NCBI RefSeq assembly: GCF_023051165.1
Contig: NZ_JALKIG010000006.1
Location: 1-64,000 of the forward strand
From: Veillonella sp. KGMB01456
GTDB taxonomy: Bacteria; Bacillota; Negativicutes; Veillonellales; Veillonellaceae
DNA: 64,000 nucleotides
Direction: 5' to 3'
Positions 27,774 through 36,677 of the stretch are shown here, piece by piece. How positions within the stretch are numbered: position 1 is the stretch's first letter; each line of letters starts with the position of its first letter. The position numbers and the translations under genes are program-made. The notes below the pieces were generated by a model. That model worked only from the letters and a program-made list of their open reading frames with translations. It had not been told where the DNA came from and made no database searches.

Positions 27774-27841
27774 AACATACGCTCCCCCTACTCTCAAAGC
27801 CTATATAGAAGGGTTTCGAAGAGTAACGAGGAGCGTATGTT
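27774..27841 (-). terminator. long hairpin, probable terminator of the ComEC-like lipoprotein gene
   Basis: A 12-bp perfect outer stem (aacatacgctcc / ggagcgtatgtt) with a second inner stem (tactct / agagta) is followed on the minus strand by T-rich sequence. It lies 112 bases after the gene. The rest of 27573-27953 is AT-rich and shows no gene. Confidence 0.75.
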
Positions 27842-27953
27842 CTTATTATGAAATTTTAAATTTTTACTTGACAAGATTTCTTAATACGGAAAATTTATTA
27901 CTTAAAAGTCAATAACAGCGCATGTAATTTGATTTTTGTAACCATAGCTAATA

Positions 27954-28937
27954 TTAACGTTCCGTTGTTACCTGCCAAGTGTTGCCATCCGTGTGAATAC
28001 GAATTGTACCTTGTCGAGCTGTTGTATAAACCATAACGTTTTCAGCCGCTAAACGATCTAAAGCTTCCCTCGTAGGATGACCATAATCATTGTGTAAGCC
28101 TACGGAAATAACAGCTGTTTCGGGACGAACAGAGCGTATAAAGTCCTTTTGAGATGAGCTTGCACTGCCATGATGACCTACTTTTAATATGCGACTGAAT
28201 AATTTAGTATTTTCTTCCTTAATCAGTTTATTTTCTTCAGCTCTTGATGCATCACCGGTAAATAACATAGAAAATTTACCAAATACAAGCTTACCTACAA
28301 TACTATTATCATTAGGATCCGGTTGGCCTTTTTTATCCATAATATACTGACCTTCTTCCGGTGCGTACACAACAAACTGAGCATCTTTACCTAAATCAAC
28401 AGTCATTCCCTTATATAAACCAATTCGTTTTAAATTTTTCTTATCCGTATCTTTTGCATATGTATTATACACAGAAGTTTTATATTTCATACCATTATCA
28501 TACACATGTTCAATAGGAATCCCTGCATCAATAAGTGCATGAAAGCCACCTAAATGATCTGAGTGCGGATGCGTAATTATTACGTTTTTTAATGACTTCA
28601 CATTGTACTTCTTTAATTGAGCCACAAGGCTGTCACGATGATCTACATCACCTGTGTCAATCAAAGTATATTCATCGCCCACTTTAATAAGATGTGCATC
28701 CCCTTGACCGATGTCCAAGGTATACACGTCAAGGGTACCGGAAACCGCCGAACTGCTACCACCGGAATTAGAGGAACTATTACCAATGATATTAGAGCCT
28801 GTTTCAAGAATTTTATTAAAACTATCCCCGATTGTCGTACCGGAAGCAGCACTGCATCCGGTAAGCGCGAAGAAACTTACTAAAAAGGCAAAAACTATGG
28901 CTAAATATTTTGCCCAAAATTTATTATTCAATTGCAT
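27954..28937 (-). CDS. ComEC-like metallo-beta-lactamase-fold lipoprotein
   Basis: A 327-residue secreted lipoprotein (lipobox LTGC after a signal peptide), then a Gly/Ser-rich linker (about 45-66), then a metallo-beta-lactamase fold from about 67. Metal-binding motifs are HPHSDHLGG, the D of FTGDASRAEE and the H of KVGHHGSASSS; VYTLDIGQGDAHLI is the typical entry strand of the ComEC C-terminal domain. No competence membrane domain is present, so it is the stand-alone secreted type, presumably a nuclease or phosphodiesterase at the cell surface. Substrate unknown. It is transcribed alone. Confidence 0.85.
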   Translation of the reverse strand: MQLNNKFWAKYLAIVFAFLVSFFALTGCSAASGTTIGDSFNKILETGSNIIGNSSSNSGGSSSAVSGTLDVYTLDIGQGDAHLIKVGDEYTLIDTGDVDHRDSLVAQLKKYNVKSLKNVIITHPHSDHLGGFHALIDAGIPIEHVYDNGMKYKTSVYNTYAKDTDKKNLKRIGLYKGMTVDLGKDAQFVVYAPEEGQYIMDKKGQPDPNDNSIVGKLVFGKFSMLFTGDASRAEENKLIKEENTKLFSRILKVGHHGSASSSQKDFIRSVRPETAVISVGLHNDYGHPTREALDRLAAENVMVYTTARQGTIRIHTDGNTWQVTTER

Positions 28938-29005
28938 ACTTCACCTAACAAATTAAAACACCAAAAGAACAATGTTACCATAACTATGAGTAGCTAAAGA
29001 TCAGT

Positions 29006-29051
29006 CGTTATTTAGCGGCAGCTATTCTCTATGAACTACCGCTAAATAACG
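29006..29051 (-). repeat. inverted repeat after the NAD(P)HX repair gene
   Basis: A 13-bp perfect inverted repeat (cgttatttagcgg / ccgctaaataacg) with a 20-base loop starts 9 bases after the gene. There is little T-run on the minus strand, so terminator function is likely but weak. Confidence 0.6.
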
Positions 29052-29060
29052 GATTATTGT

Positions 29061-30611
29061 TTATTCCACATCAAAATCTAATAATTCAGTTATGGTATAT
29101 GGCAACTGACGGCTTACTTCAGACGGCGTGTAACCGAAGTTTCTATCCTCGTAAAGAGCATCTGCGGCCGCGCCATGGAGATATACCCCGGCCATAGCCG
29201 CTTCCAATTCTTCGAGGCCCTGGCCTAAGAGCCCGGCAATAATACCGGTTAAGGTATCACCCATGCCACCGGTGCCCATACCTTCATTGCCGCTATAATT
29301 TACCGCCACAAGCCCTTCCGGTGAAGCGACTACGGTCGGCGCCCCTTTAAGAACTAAAACAACTTTGTATTTTAAAGCAAATTGACGAGCAATTTCTACA
29401 CGATTTGCTTCAATTTCTTCCACGCTAAGCCCCGTTAAACGAGCAAATTCACCGGGATGCGGTGTTAAAATGGCCGGGAAATCGCGCTTAGCAAATTCGT
29501 CGCCTATAGTATCCATATTGCCGATTGCCCAAAGTGCATCAGCATCGATAACAAGTGGCGCATCCGTAGTTGTTATAAAGGTTTTAGCAAGCGTCATACT
29601 TTCTTCACTGCGACCAAAGCCCGGTCCGATAGCAACCGCTTCTTTTTCAGAAGCATGCATGCGTAAATGCAATAAACTGCCGAACGATCCGGTTAACACT
29701 TCCGGCATGATTTTAGATTGTAGCATTTTTAAGCAATCCGATGGCACTACAGCTGTTATTTTACCGGCACCGGCGTGTACCGCTGCTTCCGCTGCCAAAA
29801 GAGGTGCCCCAATCATACCGTCAGAACCGCCGATAATCAATGTATGTCCATTGGTACCTTTATGAGCGGTTTCTTCCCGTTCCGGTAATAAAGCGGCCAC
29901 TAAATCCGGTGTAATCAATTCGGTTGGGTAATTTTTGTTTTCATCATCCAGTAAAGCCATTTCCCAGGAAAAGCCAAGACCTTTAACCGCAATATTACCA
30001 CAATAGGAACGGGCCGGATATAGTAACATACCAATCTTAGGCGCTCCAAAAGTAACAGTTATATCCATGGCCATCGTACCATTGGCAACAGCCCCGGTAT
30101 TGCTGTTCATGCCGGACGGAACGTCAATGGCTACCAACAAAGTATCGGGATAGGTTTCTACATGAGCTTCTATGCGATCCAAGATTTCCTGAATAGAATC
30201 GCGTAATTCGCCGGTTAAACCGGTACCTACCAAACCGTCCACAATCACATCGGCCGCTTCGAAAACATCGCCGTCTTCAATTGTTAAAACCGGAATTTCC
30301 AAAGCATCAATAGCCGCCATCTGTTGGTCAAAAAGTTCTGAAGCATGACTATCATCATTGGGGATAACAATACGAACTTCATGACCCCATTCTTCCAACT
30401 GTCGAGCCGCCACCAAACCATCTGCCCCATTATTGCCTTTACCGGCAACAATAACAATCTCTAGGGGTGATTCAATCTCTTCAAATGCTTCCACAATGGC
30501 TTCCGCCACACCACGACCGGCATTTTCCATTAATACCGCTAATGGCAGACCGCCTTTTTCAACAGCCCATTGATCGATGAATTTAGCCTCTTCCTTCGCT
30601 AAGATACGCAT
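29061..30611 (-). CDS. nnr: Bifunctional NAD(P)HX epimerase/dehydratase
   Basis: A 516-residue fusion of NnrE and NnrD, which together repair hydrated NAD(P)H. The N-terminal epimerase (1-215) has VIVAGKGNNGADGLVAAR and VDGLVGTGLTG; the C-terminal ADP-dependent dehydratase (about 230-510) has HTLIIGGSDGMIGAP, AIGPGFGRS, VIDADALWAI, LTPHPGEFARL and the GNEGMGTGGMGDTLTGII nucleotide loop. RBS AAAGGAG fits. It lies upstream of no close neighbour; acpS ends 120 bases before it in the same direction. Confidence 0.95.
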   Translation of the reverse strand: MRILAKEEAKFIDQWAVEKGGLPLAVLMENAGRGVAEAIVEAFEEIESPLEIVIVAGKGNNGADGLVAARQLEEWGHEVRIVIPNDDSHASELFDQQMAAIDALEIPVLTIEDGDVFEAADVIVDGLVGTGLTGELRDSIQEILDRIEAHVETYPDTLLVAIDVPSGMNSNTGAVANGTMAMDITVTFGAPKIGMLLYPARSYCGNIAVKGLGFSWEMALLDDENKNYPTELITPDLVAALLPEREETAHKGTNGHTLIIGGSDGMIGAPLLAAEAAVHAGAGKITAVVPSDCLKMLQSKIMPEVLTGSFGSLLHLRMHASEKEAVAIGPGFGRSEESMTLAKTFITTTDAPLVIDADALWAIGNMDTIGDEFAKRDFPAILTPHPGEFARLTGLSVEEIEANRVEIARQFALKYKVVLVLKGAPTVVASPEGLVAVNYSGNEGMGTGGMGDTLTGIIAGLLGQGLEELEAAMAGVYLHGAAADALYEDRNFGYTPSEVSRQLPYTITELLDFDVE

Positions 30612-30731
30612 AGTAGCTCCTTTCTACATAAAATAAATATCGTCGATGACTTTATATCTTCTTCTAAGTCATGACATCTATAACACCGCTTTTATATAAG
30701 CAGCGGGTTAACACTGCCAAATACTAACTTT

Positions 30732-31094
30732 TTAGAGTGCTACTACCGTGGCCACTGCATAGTCTCGGCAATGGCTGATAGATAGTTGCAGGGACGTAAA
30801 CCCTTTTTGATCGAATATATCTTTAAAAACCCCGTTTAACCGTATAAAGGGTGCTCCATATTCATCGCGTCGAATCTCTATGTCCTGAAAAGTCCCCTGC
30901 CTGAAGCCAATGCCTAAGGCTTTTACAAACGCTTCTTTAGCCGCATACATACCTGCTAAGGAAGCCGTCTTTTGTTTGCCGCGACTTTCGGCATAATCAA
31001 GTTCATGAGCGGTGTAGACTCTTTTGGCAAAAGAGTCTTTAGCCACGGCTTGTTCGATGCGAGCGATTTCAATAATATCTGTTCCCAGTTTCAT
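30732..31094 (-). CDS. acpS: Holo-[acyl-carrier-protein] synthase
   Basis: A 120-residue AcpS that attaches 4'-phosphopantetheine from CoA to acyl carrier protein. GTDIIEIARIEQA at the start carries the magnesium aspartate (D6), and MYAAKEAFVKALG holds the catalytic E and K; SLSISHCRDYAVATV ends the protein. Only a weak RBS (AAGG) is seen. acpS and nnr are neighbours in many Firmicutes, which supports both calls. Confidence 0.95.
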   Translation of the reverse strand: MKLGTDIIEIARIEQAVAKDSFAKRVYTAHELDYAESRGKQKTASLAGMYAAKEAFVKALGIGFRQGTFQDIEIRRDEYGAPFIRLNGVFKDIFDQKGFTSLQLSISHCRDYAVATVVAL

Positions 31095-31231
31095 ATTTCA
31101 TCAACCTTCGTAACACATTGTTTAGCTAGAATTCCATTAAATTCGTTGTAATTGCAAGGGTTCGTTGCAACAGCGACAGTTTACTGAAGCTGCAATCGTC
31201 CAACTTAGACTGCGGTTTAACTTCAAAGAAA

Positions 31232-31254
31232 AAGCTCCTGACAAGCAGGAGCTT
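31232..31254 (-). terminator. intrinsic terminator after rpe
   Basis: A 9-bp stem (aagctcctg / caggagctt), loop acaag, followed by TTTTTC on the minus strand, starting 6 bases after the rpe stop. It ends the rlmN-stp-pknB-rsgA-rpe run. Confidence 0.9.
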
Positions 31255-31259
31255 CACTA

Positions 31260-31907
31260 TTAACCTCGCAAAGAACGAATCATTTCACTACGATCCTTTG
31301 CACCGAATACAGCCGAACCGGCCACTAAAATATCAGCGCCCGCTTCACGCACGAGTGGTGCCGTTTCTAAATTAACGCCGCCGTCAACTTCAACAACAGC
31401 TTTGGTATTTTCATAATAAGCAAGTAATTTTTTTGCCTTCTGGATCTTACGAACCGCATGAGGAATAAAAGACTGCCCACCAAAACCTGGGTTAACGCTC
31501 ATAATTAATATCATGTCCAAATCGGACGCTATATCTTCCAGCATTGATACCGGTGTAGAAGGATTCAAAGAAATCCCGGCTTTCATGCCATGAGCTTTAA
31601 TTTCCTGTACTAAGCGATGCATATGCGGTGTCGCTTCCGCATGGAATGTAAAATACTCCGTACCGATATCGGCAAATGTTTTCACATAATCGGCAGGATT
31701 GGTCACCATCAAATGAACATCAAACGGTAACTTTGTATGGGCACGCAATGCCTTAATTACCGGTGCACCAAAGGTAAGATTCGGCACAAAATGACCATCC
31801 ATAATATCGATATGCAATAAATCAGCGCCACTGGTTTCAACGCTTTTAATTTCTTCCTGTAAGCGCGCAAAATCTGCGGATAACATAGAAGGGGCAATCT
31901 TTACCAT
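31260..31907 (-). CDS. rpe: Ribulose-phosphate 3-epimerase
   Basis: A 215-residue TIM-barrel enzyme interconverting ribulose 5-phosphate and xylulose 5-phosphate. KIAPSMLSADFARL, HIDIMDGHFVPNLTFG (metal-binding H and D), FDVHLMV, SVNPGFGGQSF and VDGGVN are all present. The frame opens at 31940 within rsgA, but the ATG at 31907 lies 4 bases after the rsgA stop and gives the family start. rsgA-rpe is a common pairing in Firmicutes. Confidence 0.96.
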   Translation of the reverse strand: MVKIAPSMLSADFARLQEEIKSVETSGADLLHIDIMDGHFVPNLTFGAPVIKALRAHTKLPFDVHLMVTNPADYVKTFADIGTEYFTFHAEATPHMHRLVQEIKAHGMKAGISLNPSTPVSMLEDIASDLDMILIMSVNPGFGGQSFIPHAVRKIQKAKKLLAYYENTKAVVEVDGGVNLETAPLVREAGADILVAGSAVFGAKDRSEMIRSLRG

Positions 31908-31911
31908 AATT

Positions 31912-32772
31912 TCACCATTTCCTTTGACTGCGAATTTCATCGCGAATGACTAAGTACGATTCATAACGCCCCGTCCCTATCCGACCGTCTGCAACAGCGT
32001 CTTTGACGCCGCATACAGGCTCATGCTCATGATAGCAGGGACTGAACTTACAACCTGATTCAGCAGCTAAAAATTCAGGATAGAGCGACGGCAAGCGTTC
32101 CTCTGAAATCTCACTGAAATCGATAGCACTAAATCCCGGTGTATCCATAATAAAGGAGTCTTCATCCAAACTGTACAGCGATGCATGACGAGTTGTATGA
32201 CGCCCTCTCTTTATTTTATCACTTACTTCACCGGTTTGAAAAGCAAACGACGGTTCAATAGCATTTAAGAGACTGCTTTTGCCTACACCGGATGGTCCGG
32301 CAAAAGCACTTACTTTGTGATGAAGTTGTTCTCGCAAAGTATCAAGGCCTTCACCGGTTCGGGTAGAAGTTTCAATCACCGTATACCCGATGCGGCGATA
32401 TAACTCGGCCAGTGTTGCGGTGTTTTCATCACGAAGGTCACATTTATTAATACAAAGTACTAAAGGAATATCGGCATGTTCAATCATAATGATTAATTTA
32501 TTAAGCAATAATTCGTTAATATCCGGCTCATGAGCCGCTACTACCAAAATAACCTGATCAAGATTGGCTACATGAGGCCGTTTCAGTTGATTGTGGCGCG
32601 GTACAATGGCTTCAATTGTACCGGCCGGGTCAAAACTGACACGATCGCCTACCAAGAGCGAGTAACGCCCCTGTTTCAGACGGCCGCGCACCTTACATTC
32701 GTGAACCTCACCATGCTCATCTTGCACGTAAAAATAACCATTCATATTTTTTATTACAATGCCTGTATTCAT
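31912..32772 (-). CDS. rsgA: Ribosome small-subunit GTPase RsgA
   Basis: A 286-residue circularly permuted GTPase that checks late 30S assembly. OB-fold domain first (GRLKQGRYSLLVGDRV), then G4 (INKCD), G1 (GPSGVGKSSLLN), G3 (DTPGF), and a zinc motif near the C-terminus with cysteines and histidine (CKFSPCYHEHEPVC). Normal length. It sits after pknB by 7 bases, as in many Firmicutes. Confidence 0.96.
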   Translation of the reverse strand: MNTGIVIKNMNGYFYVQDEHGEVHECKVRGRLKQGRYSLLVGDRVSFDPAGTIEAIVPRHNQLKRPHVANLDQVILVVAAHEPDINELLLNKLIIMIEHADIPLVLCINKCDLRDENTATLAELYRRIGYTVIETSTRTGEGLDTLREQLHHKVSAFAGPSGVGKSSLLNAIEPSFAFQTGEVSDKIKRGRHTTRHASLYSLDEDSFIMDTPGFSAIDFSEISEERLPSLYPEFLAAESGCKFSPCYHEHEPVCGVKDAVADGRIGTGRYESYLVIRDEIRSQRKW

Positions 32773-32779
32773 AGTCCTC

Positions 32780-34711
32780 CTATAATGTTTGATCTTGTAC
32801 TAAAGCACCGTTTAAATATACTTGAATCTGTACACGGCCCGTGCCGGATACATCTTTAACAATGCGTTCGCCCGGTTGTGCATTGCCGTCAAATACGGTG
32901 CGGGAACCGCTGTCATCACTAACCACAATGCGAACGGCCTGATTAGCCTTACCGGATGGTACCGTAATATCTACCGTACCTTTCGTTACATTACTGTTTG
33001 AAGTATTGGCAGCCGGTGCCGCTTTTTTAGCTTCCGCCGTCAATGCAACGGATGTATTGGCATCCAGCGAGCTCCCCGCTTCCGGACTTTGCTGCGTAAT
33101 TACCGCCGTGTCATCACCGGCACCGCTAATTGCTGCATTAAGGCCTAAGGAAGCTAATGCGTCTTTGGCATCTTTAACTGTCATACCTACTAAATTAGGT
33201 AATTCTACTTTCTTACTCTTCACACGGTTTACCGTTACGTCTACGGTAGCACCTTTAGTTACTTTGGAATCTCCCGGAGGCGATTGCATCAAAATAACAC
33301 CATCTTCTTTACTGTCATCAGTACCTGCGGAAATCTTACCAATCACGAGGCCTAAGTTCTTGAGTCGCGAACGAGCCTGGTCGAGGGTCATACCCGTAAT
33401 GTCAGGCATCGTAATATCGCCGACGCCCTTACTTACAACGAGATGAACCGTACGTTGTTCCTTGACCTGTTCATTCGCTTCCGGACTCTGTGAAATAACC
33501 TGACCTGCCGGTACATCCGGATTAGATACTTCACTTACGGAAACACGCAAATGATTATCTTCCAGAATATGTTTAGCTACCGTAACTTGTTTGCCTACCA
33601 CATTCGGCACATCTACAGTGGCATTACTCCAGAAGTTACCGAAGCTTAAGAAGGCCCACACGAAGGCTAATAAGAAGACGATAAACGCACCTAACAAAAT
33701 ATACTTTTGCGGTAAGCGGCTAAGTTTAGCCATCCAACCTTCTTGCGTCGGTTCACCGCCATAATATACTTCATCGTCATCATCGGTGTCGCCATAGGAT
33801 GTTTCCGGTACCGGTGTCAACACCTGGGTGCCAAAATCATGGGGCGCCCGACGGCCGCTGTTACTGTTTACAAAACCTTGCGACATGCGTAACGCAGCTA
33901 TCATTTCCGTAATATTGCTAAACCGGTCTTCCGGTCGTTTGGCTAAGGCCTTAATGACCGCTGCTTCCAACAAAGTCGGAATACTCGGATTATAACGTGT
34001 CGGCGGGATTAAACGCTCCCGTACATGCTTCAAAGCCACGCTGATTGGTGTTTCCCCTTCATAAGGAACGCGGCCGGTTAACATTTCATAAAGCACAGCC
34101 CCTAAAGAATAAATATCGGTACTGCCGTTAACCGGCTTACCGCTGGCTTGTTCCGGCGATAAATAATGAGCAGACCCCATAATGGAGTTCGTATACATCA
34201 TGGTAGTACCGGCATTCATGGCGCGAGCAATGCCGAAGTCGGTTACCTTAATGCGACCCTGCTTAGTAATCAGCACATTATGAGGTTTTATATCACAATG
34301 CACAATCCCCATGGCATGAGCGTGTTCGAGTCCTTCGGCAATAGCAATGGTAAACTTTACCGCATTATCAATGGATATGCGTTCATGACGATTAATATAT
34401 TCTTTTAAGGTTTCCCCTTCAATGTATTCCATCACTATATAGTGATAGCCTTGGTCAAAACCAACATCATACATGCTTACGATATTGGGATGACTTAATT
34501 TACCGGCTGCTTGTGCTTCGCGCTTAAAACGGGCTACGAAATCATCATCGCCGGCAAAGTTTGAATGTAATATTTTTACAGCCACCGGACGACCTAATAG
34601 GGTGTCTTCGCCTTTGAAAACATCAGCCATGCCGCCAACGCCGATTTTAGATATTATTTTATAGCGATTATCAAGGATTAACCCTTGTAATTTAGTTGCC
34701 TTCTCTTTCAT
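32780..34711 (-). CDS. pknB: PASTA-domain Ser/Thr protein kinase (PrkC/PknB)
   Basis: A 643-residue membrane kinase that senses peptidoglycan fragments. Kinase domain 1-280: glycine loop GVGGMADVFKG, catalytic lysine in VAVKILH, HCDIKPHNVLI and DFGIARA. One membrane helix at about 337-357 is followed by three PASTA repeats (about 362-425, 427-493, 497-558) and a 60-residue beta-rich C-terminal tail. The gene lies between its phosphatase (stp, 15 bases upstream) and rsgA, the standard Firmicute order. Finding it with an outer-membrane-type gene in the same window fits a diderm Firmicute. Confidence 0.97.
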   Translation of the reverse strand: MKEKATKLQGLILDNRYKIISKIGVGGMADVFKGEDTLLGRPVAVKILHSNFAGDDDFVARFKREAQAAGKLSHPNIVSMYDVGFDQGYHYIVMEYIEGETLKEYINRHERISIDNAVKFTIAIAEGLEHAHAMGIVHCDIKPHNVLITKQGRIKVTDFGIARAMNAGTTMMYTNSIMGSAHYLSPEQASGKPVNGSTDIYSLGAVLYEMLTGRVPYEGETPISVALKHVRERLIPPTRYNPSIPTLLEAAVIKALAKRPEDRFSNITEMIAALRMSQGFVNSNSGRRAPHDFGTQVLTPVPETSYGDTDDDDEVYYGGEPTQEGWMAKLSRLPQKYILLGAFIVFLLAFVWAFLSFGNFWSNATVDVPNVVGKQVTVAKHILEDNHLRVSVSEVSNPDVPAGQVISQSPEANEQVKEQRTVHLVVSKGVGDITMPDITGMTLDQARSRLKNLGLVIGKISAGTDDSKEDGVILMQSPPGDSKVTKGATVDVTVNRVKSKKVELPNLVGMTVKDAKDALASLGLNAAISGAGDDTAVITQQSPEAGSSLDANTSVALTAEAKKAAPAANTSNSNVTKGTVDITVPSGKANQAVRIVVSDDSGSRTVFDGNAQPGERIVKDVSGTGRVQIQVYLNGALVQDQTL

Positions 34712-34726
34712 GTTCTCACCTCGTTC

Positions 34727-35428
34727 TTAGCCTATAGTACCAATAACTATGGTTACATTATCGCGAGCCCCTTGATCATATACCAAGTCCATTAAATCTT
34801 CAATCAAGCGTTCATCTTTCGGTTCATTCCGAAAGGCCGCTTCAATTACGGCTTGTTCAATATAACCGGTGAGACCGTCAGAGCATAAAAGTATTCTATC
34901 GCCGGGCGCTACTTTTTGTACGCCTGCGTCAATTTCTACAACAGGCGACACACCAACAGCCCGTGTCAGCACATTGCGTTGCGGATGTTGCAACATATCA
35001 TCCGCCTTTAATTCACCTGCTTCATAGAGCGCCTGAACCATGGAGTGATCTGTACTGATTTGAATAAGTCGGTCCTCATGAAATACATATAGACGGCTAT
35101 CCCCTACATTGGCCCAATATAAATCGCTATCCTTAACATACGCAACAACCGCAGTTGTGCCCATGCCCTCCAAGGACGGTGTTGCTTTAACTCTTTCATA
35201 TACAGCAGTATTGGCTTTAGCTACGGACTGACGCAATGCCTCAACCGAAACTTCCTGCCAATTCTGTATATCGCAAGCCAGTGTGTCAACTACCATAGTG
35301 CTGGCAATTTCACCGCCTTTGTAGCCACCCATACCGTCAGTGACAATACAAAAGGATTCTCCAATGTAAAAACGGTCTTCGTTGCGTTGACGCACCAAAC
35401 CGATTTTACTCATGCCTATACTCTTCAT
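34727..35428 (-). CDS. stp: PP2C-family Ser/Thr phosphatase (Stp/PrpC)
   Basis: A 233-residue PPM phosphatase that reverses PknB phosphorylation. Metal-binding motifs are RQRNEDRF, VTDGMGGYKGGE, CSDGLTGY and the D of DNVTIVI. The frame opens at 35500 inside rlmN, but AAAGGAGG 4 bases before the ATG at 35428 defines the start. It lies directly before pknB. Confidence 0.95.
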   Translation of the reverse strand: MKSIGMSKIGLVRQRNEDRFYIGESFCIVTDGMGGYKGGEIASTMVVDTLACDIQNWQEVSVEALRQSVAKANTAVYERVKATPSLEGMGTTAVVAYVKDSDLYWANVGDSRLYVFHEDRLIQISTDHSMVQALYEAGELKADDMLQHPQRNVLTRAVGVSPVVEIDAGVQKVAPGDRILLCSDGLTGYIEQAVIEAAFRNEPKDERLIEDLMDLVYDQGARDNVTIVIGTIG

Positions 35429-35454
35429 AGGGCCTCCTTTACCTGTGATACCGA

Positions 35455-36495
35455 TTACTCGCTTTCTTTGTTGGCCTGTTGAATTTTCAACTGACCGCAA
35501 GCAGCTTGAATGGCATCGCCCATTTCTTTGCGAACCGTTACGGATACTCCGTAGGAAGCCACAATATTTCTAAAAGCTTCCGTTTGACGGCGCGAAGGTT
35601 TAAACAATTTAATATGTTCATTTCCGTTAACCGGAATTAAATTGACATTACAATTTGGGAAGGATTTTACCAAAGCTCCCAATTCGTGAGCATTCTCGAT
35701 GGATGAGTTAATGCCGTCAATTAAAATATATTCAAAGGTTACACGGCGATCCGTTTTTTCATAATATGTCTTAACCGCCGCCAACACATCGGCTAAATTA
35801 TAGTGTGCGCCAATCGGCATGATTTCACGACGAATCTTGTCATTCGGGGCGTGAAGGCTCAATGCCAATGTAATAGGAATACCTTCATCGGCTAAGAGAT
35901 AAATATTTTCTACTACGCCGCAAGTAGATAATGTCATGCGACGATAGCCGATATCAAACGCTTCTTTTTCATGTAAAAGGCGAAGTGCATTAATTGTATT
36001 CGTATAATTTTGAAGCGGTTCACCGGCGCCCATCACAACAATGGAATGAATCCGTTCTTTTAAAAGGGCACCAAACAATAAGACTTGCGCCACAATTTCG
36101 TGGGTTTCCAAATTGCGATACAAACCGTCGGTAGTAGATGCACAGAAAACGCAACCCATGGCGCAACCCACTTGTGAAGATACACACACGGAATTACCGT
36201 ACTGCTGTTTCATCAATACTGTTTCCACACGATTACCGTCTGCCAGTTCAAGCAATAACTTCTTAGTCTGACCGTCAGGTGTAGTTTTCTCCGTTACGAT
36301 GTTTGGCACAGAGATAGCACAATTGGCACTAAGCCACGCTCGTAATTCGCCGGGCAATTGTTGCATGTCCGCAAAGTCGAATACGTAGCGTTTATATATG
36401 TAATCCATTATTTGCTTGGCCCTGAAACGAGGAAATTTTGCCTCTGTAATAACAGCCTGCAATTCGGTTAGGTTCTTACCCAATAGTTCTATCAT
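35455..36495 (-). CDS. rlmN: 23S rRNA (A2503-C2)/tRNA (A37) methyltransferase RlmN
   Basis: A 346-residue radical SAM methyltransferase. The 4Fe-4S cysteines are in CAMGCVFCAS (C-x3-C-x2-C), and the two methyl-carrier cysteines fit the FRNIV...MGDAIQAACGQL end and the earlier loop. GAGEPLQNY is the SAM-binding box. RBS AAGGA is 7 bases upstream. rlmN, stp, pknB, rsgA and rpe run on without gaps. Confidence 0.96.
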   Translation of the reverse strand: MIELLGKNLTELQAVITEAKFPRFRAKQIMDYIYKRYVFDFADMQQLPGELRAWLSANCAISVPNIVTEKTTPDGQTKKLLLELADGNRVETVLMKQQYGNSVCVSSQVGCAMGCVFCASTTDGLYRNLETHEIVAQVLLFGALLKERIHSIVVMGAGEPLQNYTNTINALRLLHEKEAFDIGYRRMTLSTCGVVENIYLLADEGIPITLALSLHAPNDKIRREIMPIGAHYNLADVLAAVKTYYEKTDRRVTFEYILIDGINSSIENAHELGALVKSFPNCNVNLIPVNGNEHIKLFKPSRRQTEAFRNIVASYGVSVTVRKEMGDAIQAACGQLKIQQANKESE

Positions 36496-36507
36496 AGTTA
36501 TATCCTT

Positions 36508-36545
36508 ATTCTATGAAAATCATAATCAAATTCTTTGAAAATCAT
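36508..36545 (-). repeat. 16-bp direct repeat in the rlmN leader
   Basis: attctatgaaaatcat (36508-36523) and attctttgaaaatcat (36530-36545) differ at one base and are 22 bp apart, about two helical turns. They lie just before the rlmN RBS and could be a tandem regulator site. The rest of 36496-36677 shows only a weak promoter-like pair (TTGACT / TATTAA, 18 bp apart, minus strand). Confidence 0.45.
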
Positions 36546-36677
36546 ATGTTAATAATTTACAGGATGGATAGAAGTCAATAGCGGTATTCAGATACAAATC
36601 AAAATACCCATATCTAATATATATTGGCTATTTAGCCACTAAACTCCTTTAAAAACTATAAATTTCACGTAAAATTT

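Noticed and set aside
27868..27900. TTGACA at 27868 as a plus-strand promoter
   Set aside because: No -10 at proper spacing and no plus-strand gene follows.
30681..30710. Hairpin between nnr and acpS as a terminator
   Set aside because: The stem has mismatches and no T-run follows on the minus strand.
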